DNA of 5,419 bases from Micrococcales bacterium (GCA_024640585.1 JAHEEQ010000046.1:1-5419), one strand, 5' to 3'; numbered from the stretch's first letter, positions 1 to 5,419 are shown. Numbers and translations: made by a program. Notes: generated by a model from the sequence alone, not told the origin.

Positions 1-2
1 CT

Positions 3-2612
3 ATATGGGTGGAGAGCAATGACTTTTACTGTTTCCAGCAGGATGATTCTGGACTTTCAGTCAAGGAGCATGAATCCACACACTATTTGTTGGTTGGATT
101 CGATACAGAGTTTAAAACACCCTCTGTCGCCTTGAGTCCAGCTGAGGTGAAGGAGGAGGGTAAGGCTAGGTCATTGATTCTTAGCTACCAGTTCCATGCC
201 AAGACTTCTGATGGGTTGGAATGGAGTGGAATTTGTTGTCCTGAGGGTGATGAGCGCATCACCTTGCAAGACTTCATGATCTTTGTATTGGGCACTGGGG
301 CTCGAGTCCACGGTGTTCGCCACCTGCCCCTCAAGGTTTATTTGGTTGGTCATTTCACCCGTGCCGACATACCTGCTTTTGCTGATTTTCAGGAGTTGAC
401 CAAGTACATGTCAGCGGTGCGAAGTACCTTTGTGTCGACTGACTCGTACGTGAAAGTGGAGGTTCCTACGAGTGATGATGACGATGTCACTTTGAAGTTG
501 TTCATTCGTGACACGATGTTGTTGACACCTCAATCCTCGAAGAGTTTGAAGGCATTGGGTGAGTTGGTTGGAATTGAAAAGGTTGAACTCACTCCTGATC
601 GAGAGGAATTCAAACGAATCATCCGTAACATGGACAAGTTGCGATATGAGAACTGGGATTTGTTCAGGCGATACGCCCTTACTGACGCTGAGATTTGTGT
701 CAGGTACATGGAGAAAGTGATTGACCAGTACAAGGCGGTGACTGGCAACTTTAAGGTACCTATTACGTTGACCGGTATCGGTGTTGATTTGTTACTCAAG
801 TCATGGAGTGATGCGGGGTTGGATTACCTGTGGATGCTTGGCAAGGAACGGATTAAACAGAGTTACTACAGCAAACCAAAAGGTCGATACATCTACAAGA
901 CTGATGATGTGGAAATTGCTTGCGTTCACCGTGAAACCGTTTTTGTGACTGAGTGCTATCACGGTGGACGGAATGAGCAGTTTTGGTTTGGTCCTGGTTT
1001 TAAAGATGATTGGTCGGACTTCGACTTGTCTAGTGCGTACCCAACGGCAATGTCGTTAATTGGTTTGCCTGATTGGTTCAATATTCACGACTGTAAAAAT
1101 TTGGACGACTATGGACCCGAAACACTTGGTTTTGTAGAGGTTGAGTTTGAGTTTCCCGCTGACACTCGTTACCCGACATTGCCTGTGCGAACTGACAACG
1201 GGTTGATCTTTCCGCTCAAAGGTCTAAGTTGTTGTGCTGCACCTGAGCTGTTTGTTGCGAAGAAGTTAGGCGCAAAATTAACCATCAAGCATGGTGTGAT
1301 AGTTCCAACCGATAACAGCACTCGCATATTTGGAGACTTTATAAAGGACTGCATTAACAAACGTATTGATGCTGGGTCGAAGACTTTGGAGGGATTGTTT
1401 TGGAAAGAAATTAGCAACTCAACGTATGGCAAGACTGCTCAGGGTTTGCATGAAAAACGTGTGTATGACATGCGTGACCGAGAGGGTAAATCTCTACCAC
1501 CTAGCAAAATAACCAATGCTTATTACGCTTCATTCATCACATCGTTCACTCGTGCTGTATTAGGCGAAATCATGAACTCTGTGCCTCCTAATCGGATGGT
1601 TTTTAGTTGCACTACTGATGGTTTTATTTGCAACATGACAGACGATGAGGCAGTTGTATGTCAGCAGGGGGAATTGAGTACTTTGTATGCCAAGCAACGT
1701 CGAATATTGACCAAGGATTCAACCGTTCTAGATAAGAAGCATGCTGTTAAGCGTCCGCTTGGGTGGCGTACACGTGGGCAAGCTACTTTGGATGTAGGTG
1801 AGGACAATTCGAAGCATGGCGATTTCCACATTGTTCTTGCAAAAGGCGGGATTTATACACCCCCTGAGTTTGAAGAAGATGATGAGCAGAACGCTGAGAT
1901 TGTTCGCATGTTCTTTGAGCGTACGCCTGAGACTCGAATAATTGTTGAGGCAAAAACAGGTGTTCGAGACATGGTTGAGTACAACGCTGATTTTGTTGAA
2001 AAGATTTTCAGTAAGCGTTTAAACATGGAATACGACTGGAAGCGTGCTCCTTTTGCCGTGACCGAATCTAAGACATATGGGCACATTGCTTTCAGCACTC
2101 GACCTTGGGTTACTAGGGAGCAGTTCGTTACGATTCGTGACAACTGGAATGAGTACGTTAAGAACGATCCGCACTGTTTGAAGACGATGGATGATTTTGA
2201 TGAGTTTTCTTCGTTCGTTGAATCTAGGACTTTCTTGGAGGCGCAAACGGCGAAGTATTTGCGCAAGAAAAGGGGTGATGTGAACAGGTTGCGTCAGATG
2301 TTGTGCTCTGCCTACAAGAACTCTGCTGCTGGTCTAAAACCTAAGGTAAATGGATTGAACGATCAGTTGTTTGCTGAGCTGCTGACAAGTGTTGGAATAC
2401 CGTGCAAGAAGGCGGATGTTGAAAACGGCAAAAAGAAAGACTTCGTGCCGTATTCATGCCCGCCAACTGAACAGGTCGAGTTGTTGCTGATGACGTTGCA
2501 AACATTTTTTAAAGACCTCGACCCCGCTCTTTTTATTTATGAGTCTGATGGAGCTAACCCCATCAAGCTTTCGCAGAGAAATGATTGCCCATTTGTTAAT
2601 CGTGTGGATTGA
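3..2612 (+). CDS. Primer-independent family B DNA polymerase (piPolB), probably 5'-incomplete
   Basis: Template-directed DNA polymerase with a proofreading domain. Residues are counted from the GTG at position 9. The exonuclease motifs are Exo I D32-T-E34, Exo II around D120 (GHFTRADIPAF) and Exo III Y222-x3-D226. The palm motifs are motif A D339-LSSAYP, motif B K466-x3-NSTYG (470-474) and motif C TTDG with D537. An RTRG (587-590) sits where phi29-type enzymes have KxY. All catalytic acidic residues are present, so both activities should be intact. About 870 residues, the motif layout and the neighbouring tyrosine recombinase fit pipolin piPolBs better than shorter protein-primed phage polymerases; this family call is inference. 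No stop lies between position 3 and the GTG and no ribosome site is visible in the 8 preceding bases. From memory, E. coli piPolB has Exo I at D59 and motif A at D368 (309 apart; 307 here), so about 27 N-terminal residues may lie left of the window. The long C-terminal part (600-867) has no motif I recognise. Confidence 0.88.
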   Translation: MWVESNDFYCFQQDDSGLSVKEHESTHYLLVGFDTEFKTPSVALSPAEVKEEGKARSLILSYQFHAKTSDGLEWSGICCPEGDERITLQDFMIFVLGTGARVHGVRHLPLKVYLVGHFTRADIPAFADFQELTKYMSAVRSTFVSTDSYVKVEVPTSDDDDVTLKLFIRDTMLLTPQSSKSLKALGELVGIEKVELTPDREEFKRIIRNMDKLRYENWDLFRRYALTDAEICVRYMEKVIDQYKAVTGNFKVPITLTGIGVDLLLKSWSDAGLDYLWMLGKERIKQSYYSKPKGRYIYKTDDVEIACVHRETVFVTECYHGGRNEQFWFGPGFKDDWSDFDLSSAYPTAMSLIGLPDWFNIHDCKNLDDYGPETLGFVEVEFEFPADTRYPTLPVRTDNGLIFPLKGLSCCAAPELFVAKKLGAKLTIKHGVIVPTDNSTRIFGDFIKDCINKRIDAGSKTLEGLFWKEISNSTYGKTAQGLHEKRVYDMRDREGKSLPPSKITNAYYASFITSFTRAVLGEIMNSVPPNRMVFSCTTDGFICNMTDDEAVVCQQGELSTLYAKQRRILTKDSTVLDKKHAVKRPLGWRTRGQATLDVGEDNSKHGDFHIVLAKGGIYTPPEFEEDDEQNAEIVRMFFERTPETRIIVEAKTGVRDMVEYNADFVEKIFSKRLNMEYDWKRAPFAVTESKTYGHIAFSTRPWVTREQFVTIRDNWNEYVKNDPHCLKTMDDFDEFSSFVESRTFLEAQTAKYLRKKRGDVNRLRQMLCSAYKNSAAGLKPKVNGLNDQLFAELLTSVGIPCKKADVENGKKKDFVPYSCPPTEQVELLLMTLQTFFKDLDPALFIYESDGANPIKLSQRNDCPFVNRVD

Positions 2613-3690
2613 TCGGGGTGTTGGTTGATGCGTGATTCATGCGATTAATTAAATCCGTCGCCTTGCGTGAAACCTGCGCTTGCTCGATATGCGCATACCG
2701 CATGGTTGTCTTGATGTCTGAATGCCCAAGGATTTCCTTGACCTCATAGAGATTCATGCCGTTTTGAATCAAGCGTGTTGCTAGGGTGTGTCTGAGGGTG
2801 TGAGGTGAGCAGTCTGGTAAACCAGCTCGTTGGAATGCCTTATGAAATGTCATGTTGATGTGTTTTCTTGCCGCCCCTTGTGAGTCTGTGAAAACGAACG
2901 TGGAATTCCTGTTGGCATACCGTCTTGTAAATACATCAAACACCCTGTCTGACATGAACAAGATTGATTCGTTCTTGACCTTGGAGCGCCACAACGCAAT
3001 TGACCTATTGGTGAGGTTGATTTGTGACCACTCAAGCGTGCAAATCTCACCATGCCTCGCACCTGTATCAAGCAAGATGATGATGAAGTCATGCACGTCT
3101 TGCATTTGACGTTTGATCCGTGGAATTCGATCATCGTATGGTGCCAACCCTTTGACTTCACGCTTTGGGTCGACTGCGGCAAGAAGACGTTGTTCTTCCT
3201 CGATTGTTAGATAACGCAACCGACCTCGTGGAAGTTTGATGCTGGGGAGTTCAACCTCAGGGACTTGATAACCCATTCGCTTGGCATATTTGATGGTGCC
3301 GCCAACTTGGTTCAAGGCATGTTTGATGGTTTGATTGCTGTACGCCTTGCGCTCCATGTCTACCTTGAACCGCTCAACGTCACGACTTTGAAGCAGGTGG
3401 AGGTAGGGGACATAGGAGAAGAACTCTGCGGCACGCATCGCCCAGAGATTGACCACGTAATGACTGACGATTGACTTCTTGGATGCTGAATACGCCTTGA
3501 ATGCGTCCAACGTTTCGATCTTGGGTTTGATGCCCAACTCGTTTTGTTCAATCAACTGCTTACGCCACTCTACCTCGATACGTTCTGCGAGGGATTTGTC
3601 GATTGATTTTGATGATTTGAGGTAGCTCTTGCCGCCATACTGGAAATTGATGTACCAGTACTTGGAACCCTCACGCTTGATGACTGCCAT
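2596..3690 (-). CDS. Tyrosine recombinase / integrase of the element
   Basis: Site-specific recombinase expected to integrate and excise the element. From the ATG at 3690 it has 364 residues. The first 45 or so (MAVIKREGSKYWYINF onward) look like the small beta-sheet arm-DNA-binding domain of phage integrases. A helical core-binding domain follows to about 150, then the catalytic domain with R212 (TGARHGEI), K237 in the beta hairpin, H297-x2-R300 (HTLRHT), H323 (LGHSD) and the nucleophile Y332 (MRYAH). All catalytic residues are present. A GTG eight codons upstream (3714) is possible. I prefer the ATG because it begins directly with the arm domain and has a weak CGGA six bases before it. The gene converges on the polymerase gene and shares its last 17 bp with it, with no terminator between. 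Two small genes lie upstream on the same strand. Sure of the family; the identity of its target site is inferred. Confidence 0.95.
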   Translation of the reverse strand: MAVIKREGSKYWYINFQYGGKSYLKSSKSIDKSLAERIEVEWRKQLIEQNELGIKPKIETLDAFKAYSASKKSIVSHYVVNLWAMRAAEFFSYVPYLHLLQSRDVERFKVDMERKAYSNQTIKHALNQVGGTIKYAKRMGYQVPEVELPSIKLPRGRLRYLTIEEEQRLLAAVDPKREVKGLAPYDDRIPRIKRQMQDVHDFIIILLDTGARHGEICTLEWSQINLTNRSIALWRSKVKNESILFMSDRVFDVFTRRYANRNSTFVFTDSQGAARKHINMTFHKAFQRAGLPDCSPHTLRHTLATRLIQNGMNLYEVKEILGHSDIKTTMRYAHIEQAQVSRKATDLINRMNHASTNTPINPHD

Positions 3691-3753
3691 GGTGTGTCCG
3701 TTAAATGCAGTCACTGTCCAATCAAATCATTGCTTGGGCAACGGGAGTGAAAC

Positions 3754-3770
3754 CGTCAATTTAATTGACG
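3754..3770. repeat. Perfect 17-bp palindrome upstream of the integrase
   Basis: Arms CGTCAATT and AATTGACG flank a single central base. Read on the minus strand, the right side supplies TTGACG, a near-consensus -35 hexamer pointing at the integrase, but no good -10 follows at 16-18 bases. Its size and symmetry fit an operator for a dimeric repressor or a recombinase accessory site. Which one is not decidable from sequence. Confidence 0.5.
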
Positions 3771-3800
3771 CTTCTAGTGGGTGAAAACACCCACTAGAAG
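3771..3800. repeat. Perfect 13-bp hairpin with AAAA loop
   Basis: Arms CTTCTAGTGGGTG and CACCCACTAGAAG surround a 4-base loop, and the structure starts at the base after the preceding palindrome ends. It lies 9 bases past the stop of the small minus-strand gene, so it could end or protect that transcript. No T-run follows on either strand, so it is not a standard intrinsic terminator. A DNA-level role such as a protein site or cruciform is equally possible. Confidence 0.6.
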
Positions 3801-3809
3801 GTGTGGTGA

Positions 3810-4079
3810 TCAGTCAGCTTTCTGCTTGCGAAACTTGCGACTGATGTTGTAGTAATAAGTTGGAGAACCCTTGGGTGTTACGTCTGCACCTTCGATGAAT
3901 GCTCGTAATACAACCTCACGTTGTTCAGTGTGAATCAGACGAAAGATTGCCCTTGCTGCGTCTGCTTTACTGCCTCCACCTGTCAGGATGGTTCGACCCT
4001 CTTGAACTGCCTTGTCGTAGCGGTTCTGGTCCTTGGGTTCAATCTGTTGTTTAAGGGTTTCAGGGGTAGGTGTTGGCAC
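3810..4079 (-). CDS. Small basic protein of unknown function, candidate excisionase or regulator
   Basis: I do not recognise the family. The protein has 89 residues from a GTG at 4079, chosen because a strong GGAGG (4087-4091) precedes it by 7 bases. The same frame runs further upstream to an ATG at 4166, but that stretch is the preceding gene read in another frame. The sequence has a polar start rich in Pro and Thr, a helical middle (KADAARAIFRLIHTEQREVV) and a basic, aromatic end (TYYYNISRKFRKQK) that could contact nucleic acid. No Cys, signal peptide or membrane segment is present. It overlaps the upstream 68-codon gene by 20 bp, suggesting translational coupling, and lies upstream of the integrase on the same strand. 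Size, charge and position would suit a recombination directionality factor or a transcriptional regulator. That is inference only. Confidence 0.75.
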   Translation of the reverse strand: MPTPTPETLKQQIEPKDQNRYDKAVQEGRTILTGGGSKADAARAIFRLIHTEQREVVLRAFIEGADVTPKGSPTYYYNISRKFRKQKAD

Positions 4080-4266
4080 TGTATTTCCTCCACAAAATGT
4101 TGATGATTTCCATGGCATCTGGGGTCGATACGTCCTCCATGCCAGAGATGTCCTCAAACAATTCAAAGGCGACTTCTGTGAAATGACTCTGTGTCAAATT
4201 GAACCCACACTTCTCACGAATGACGTAGATGAGTCGGTATTGTTCGGCGGGGGAGAGTTGGTCCAT
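4060..4266 (-). CDS. Small acidic protein of unknown function
   Basis: I do not recognise this 68-residue protein. It starts at an ATG with AAGG six bases upstream (within AAGGTGA, 4270-4276). The composition is acidic and soluble, with Asp and Glu concentrated in the middle (TEVAFELFEDISGMEDVSTPDAMEI split over residues 30-54). Predicted character is helical from MDQLSPAEQYRLIYVIREKCG onward, with one Cys and no signal peptide or membrane segment. Its last 20 bp overlap the start of the 89-residue basic protein. An acidic protein directly followed by a coupled basic one may mark a partner pair, but no toxin-antitoxin or anti-repressor motif is visible. It is probably the first gene of the leftward unit that ends near the hairpin at 3771-3800 or reads on into the integrase. 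Confidence 0.65.
   Translation of the reverse strand: MDQLSPAEQYRLIYVIREKCGFNLTQSHFTEVAFELFEDISGMEDVSTPDAMEIINILWRKYSANTYP
4087..4091 (-). promoter_or_regulatory. Ribosome binding site that sets the GTG start at 4079
   Basis: On the minus strand a GGAGG followed by AAATACA leads directly into GTG. It lies inside the end of the upstream small gene, so ribosomes finishing that gene could re-initiate here. It is the main reason to shorten the downstream reading frame from 118 to 89 residues. Confidence 0.7.
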
Positions 4267-4440
4267 TGGTCACCTTCGGTTGATGAGGTGAGGGGACCAT
4301 CCTTGAGAATTCGCAAAAGGACAACGAGAGCACAATTTTGATATGTATTTGTTTTGGTGTGTGTACGAAACTTATCGGTTTAATTAAAGTTTTTCTCTGC
4401 CCAGTCGAAACTTAAGTTTATTAACGTTGAGATATTTGAA
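4267..4440. promoter_or_regulatory. AT-rich divergent spacer with palindromes, probable promoter region
   Basis: This spacer separates a leftward and a rightward unit, so at least two promoters are expected here. The right half is AT-rich and contains the palindromes TTTAATTAAA (4379-4388), AAACTTAAGTTT (4408-4419) and AACGTT (4423-4428). It also has CGAAACTTA twice (4366-4374 and 4406-4414), 40 bp apart, about four helical turns. TTGATA at 4338-4343 resembles a -35 box but has no -10 at the right distance. No single promoter can be assigned with confidence. Confidence 0.4.
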
Positions 4441-4914
4441 ATGAACTTCAGAACTGGCGCATCAATTTCCCTCAAATATTTATTGATCATGTTGATTGGG
4501 GTTTTTCTGTCAATCCTTTACGTTAAAAAAACTAAAGCGATATCCAGCCCTTTTACTGGGTCATGTGCTGGAATCATTACGATTAGTCGGCAGTTTTGGA
4601 TCGGCCATCCAAATGCTAGTAAGGCGGTTGACGGTTTGTTGTTGATCAATTTTGATGAGAAAAAAATGTATATCAAAACAACTAATGCAAATCTTGACGC
4701 CCAATATCCCAATACCCAACCAACATATTCCAATGAGGTATTGACTGCTTCAGATTTGCAGATAGCTCCTGAGGGAAATATTCCAGGTGCCTATAGAGCT
4801 ATAACTTCCGAACCGACGGATACAGGCATGACGTTAATTCCTGTAAATTCAGGTAATAGCATTTTGATTCAGGGTATCAACTCAAAAGAGATCGGCGTAT
4901 GTCAAAAAATATGA
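4441..4914 (+). CDS. Membrane-anchored periplasmic protein of unknown function
   Basis: I do not recognise this 157-residue protein. One hydrophobic segment (about residues 13-28, YLLIMLIGVFLSILYV) follows a short N-terminus with Arg4 and Lys12 and is followed by KKTKA. It could be a membrane anchor or an uncleaved signal, with the rest outside the cytoplasm, although the positive charges on both sides leave the orientation open. The soluble part is beta-rich and polar, and its only two cysteines, C42 and C154, stand near its two ends, which would suit a disulfide closing the domain. The ATG at 4441 has only a weak GAG about 10 bases upstream. Its last 16 bp overlap a lipoprotein gene, so the two probably act together at the envelope. 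The AT-rich coding sequence differs from the polymerase and integrase and suggests separately acquired cargo. Surface exclusion, phage-receptor blocking or a minor-pilin-like role are possible but unsupported. Confidence 0.7.
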   Translation: MNFRTGASISLKYLLIMLIGVFLSILYVKKTKAISSPFTGSCAGIITISRQFWIGHPNASKAVDGLLLINFDEKKMYIKTTNANLDAQYPNTQPTYSNEVLTASDLQIAPEGNIPGAYRAITSEPTDTGMTLIPVNSGNSILIQGINSKEIGVCQKI

Positions 4915-5066
4915 TGGCAAAGTACATGTTTTTATCGCTGGCATTTCTACTTCTTTCCTGTGGAGGCGGGGGGGGAAACTCAATTTCACTACTGGAATCT
5001 TCATTGAAGGAAGTAGCCTCTACATTTGGAAATCTGGCTATCAATGCATCTATAAGTGAAGAGTGA
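4899..5066 (+). CDS. Small lipoprotein of unknown function
   Basis: The protein has 55 residues and a clear lipoprotein signal: a positive N-terminus (Lys3, Lys8), a hydrophobic stretch FLSLAFLLL and the lipobox LLSC with C21 as the lipidated cysteine. The predicted mature part is only 35 residues, starting with a run of five glycines and ending in a short amphipathic stretch (LLESSLKEVASTFGNL). It starts inside the preceding membrane-protein gene. A later ATG at 4911 would make the classic ATGA stop-start overlap and leave the lipobox intact, so the exact start is unsure. Size and design recall colicin release lipoproteins and small entry-exclusion lipoproteins, but no colicin or conjugation gene is nearby, so I assign no function. 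It was too short to be obvious as a gene. The lipobox and the tight overlap are the evidence. Confidence 0.65.
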   Translation: MSKNMMAKYMFLSLAFLLLSCGGGGGNSISLLESSLKEVASTFGNLAINASISEE

Positions 5067-5300
5067 CAATAAGCTTATGTACTCCTCGACGTTTCTTTAT
5101 GGGGGAATGGATGAGATAGTGATTGCTTAATAGGGGGCAATCAAGAGGCATTTACATGTTGGATCAGCCCCTGCGGAAATCCAGACTGGGTGATGACTGG
5201 GGTAACCCATTCCACCACCTGTATGTGTGGAACTGCTGGATGAGGGGAGTGGAGTCTCACTGAGGAAGATCAGTGGACCTCACGACACGTCGATAGGGGC
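5067..5300 (+). ncRNA. Candidate structured RNA or structured attachment region, no protein gene
   Basis: I see no convincing gene here. The + strand can fold as follows: an outer 7-bp stem AGCCCCT (5166-5172) with AGGGGCT (5295-5301); inside it ATCCAG (5179-5184) with CTGGAT (5236-5241). That inner stem encloses TGGG-GTAA-CCCA (5198-5209, a GNRA tetraloop) and TTCCAC with GTGGAA (5210-5215, 5227-5232). A further hairpin has CACTGA and TCAGTG around GGAAGA (5258-5275), extended by GTC with GAC across one bulge. A separate 7-bp hairpin lies at 5120-5143. The GNRA loop exists only on the + strand, which favours a + transcript. It matches no RNA family I can name. It may instead be DNA with integrase arm sites, or chance folding. 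Confidence 0.35.
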
Positions 5301-5309
5301 TTGGGAAGC
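5299..5309. other. Probable attachment-site core in the tRNA anticodon arm
   Basis: GCTT-GGG-AAGC is an 11-bp inverted repeat formed by the anticodon loop and the top of its stem. tRNA identity stops exactly at its left end, and everything further left looks element-like. Tyrosine recombinases of the anticodon-loop class use such small symmetric cores. The matching copy at the other end of the element would lie outside the window. Confidence 0.5.
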
Positions 5310-5337
5310 AAGAGTCCTACCATTGAACGACACCCGC
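5299..5337 (-). tRNA. 5' part of tRNA-Gly(CCC), truncated in the anticodon stem
   Basis: Read leftward from 5337, GCGGGTG is a tRNA-Gly acceptor strand. A 4-bp D stem follows (GTTC with GGAC, one G-U pair) around AATGGTA, then the anticodon strand CTTGC, the loop TTCCCAA with anticodon CCC, and G39 C40. Positions 41-43 should be A-A-G to close the stem but read C-C-C. No T arm or 3' acceptor strand follows, and I found none elsewhere in the window. The sequence resembles proteobacterial tRNA-Gly(CCC) genes. The break inside the anticodon stem is what recombination at an anticodon-arm attachment site would leave. As it stands this copy cannot make a functional tRNA. Confidence 0.82.
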
Positions 5338-5369
5338 ATAGCTTGTCATTGTATGTAGATAGTTGACGT
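5338..5369 (-). promoter_or_regulatory. Possible promoter of the truncated tRNA-Gly gene
   Basis: Minus-strand TACAAT (5348-5353) is a good -10 box whose start point would fall about 4-5 bases before the tRNA 5' end. No convincing -35 lies at the proper distance. The candidate position overlaps the T-run of the neighbouring terminator. The tRNA may thus still be initiated, giving a hybrid transcript that runs into the element. Confidence 0.35.
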
Positions 5370-5397
5370 AAAAACAGCATCCAAGGGGGATGCTGTT
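5370..5397 (-). terminator. Intrinsic terminator of a leftward gene outside the window
   Basis: A perfect 10-bp stem (AACAGCATCC with GGATGCTGTT) has a 5-base loop, followed on the minus strand by a run of five T counting the end of the stem, then A. On the plus strand no T-run follows. It therefore ends a transcript entering from the right edge, presumably a chromosomal gene beside the tRNA. Confidence 0.75.
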
Positions 5398-5419
5398 GTG
5401 GGGTGCGCGTGACGAAGGC

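Noticed and set aside
1853..2266. Antisense open frames within the polymerase gene
   Set aside because: They are fully inside the polymerase coding region and their translations show no domain or sensible signals.
2852..3182. Open frames on both strands within the integrase gene
   Set aside because: They overlap the intact catalytic domain coding region and show no motif, ribosome site or plausible composition.
3771..3800. Intrinsic terminator
   Set aside because: The stem is perfect but no T-run follows on either strand.
4080..4166. Longer 118-residue version of the small basic protein
   Set aside because: The added N-terminus is the upstream gene read in another frame and has no ribosome site, whereas GGAGG stands 7 bases before the GTG at 4079.
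4899..5066. Colicin-type lysis lipoprotein
   Set aside because: Only size and lipobox agree; no colicin or immunity gene is nearby and the preceding gene is unrelated.
5191..5263. C/D-box-like GTGATGA and CTGA motifs
   Set aside because: Box C/D RNAs are not bacterial, the terminal stem and spacing are wrong, and the short motifs occur by chance.
5067..5300. Group I intron interrupting tRNA-Gly in the anticodon arm
   Set aside because: The minus strand lacks recognisable P7 and P3 core sequences and no 3' exon with a T arm is found to the left.

Overview
The window looks like one end of a pipolin, a mobile element built around a primer-independent family B DNA polymerase (piPolB), integrated in a proteobacterial chromosome. 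Two proteins define it. The first is a large, catalytically intact family B polymerase with a 3'-5' exonuclease domain. The second is a complete tyrosine recombinase encoded tail-to-tail with it. A proteobacterial host is inferred from the tRNA-Gly(CCC) sequence, a lipobox protein and the kind of element. Nothing here identifies the genus.

Layout, left to right. Positions 1-2612 (+) hold piPolB, whose reading frame is still open at the left edge. Positions 2596-3690 (-) hold the integrase, whose 3' end overlaps the polymerase by 17 bp. Positions 3691-3809 are a short regulatory-looking gap with two perfect palindromes lying end to end. Positions 3810-4266 (-) hold two small overlapping genes of 89 and 68 codons, unrecognised and probably transcribed towards the integrase. 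Positions 4267-4440 are an AT-rich divergent spacer full of small palindromes. Positions 4441-5066 (+) hold a membrane-anchored 157-residue protein overlapped by a 55-residue lipoprotein. Positions 5067-5300 contain no convincing gene but can fold into a multi-branched structure on the + strand. Positions 5299-5337 (-) are the 5' part of a tRNA-Gly(CCC), cut off inside the anticodon stem. Positions 5338-5419 carry a possible tRNA promoter and a leftward intrinsic terminator belonging to a neighbouring gene outside the window.

How it fits together (inference): the integrase recombines the element into the anticodon arm of tRNA-Gly(CCC). The small leftward genes are candidates for an excision factor or regulator. 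piPolB copies or repairs element DNA. The membrane protein and lipoprotein pair looks like envelope-directed cargo next to the attachment site.

The points most worth a second look are the tRNA that keeps its 5' half but appears not to be restored on the element side, the foldable non-coding segment abutting it, the double palindrome upstream of the integrase, and the uncharacterised TM-protein/lipoprotein pair.
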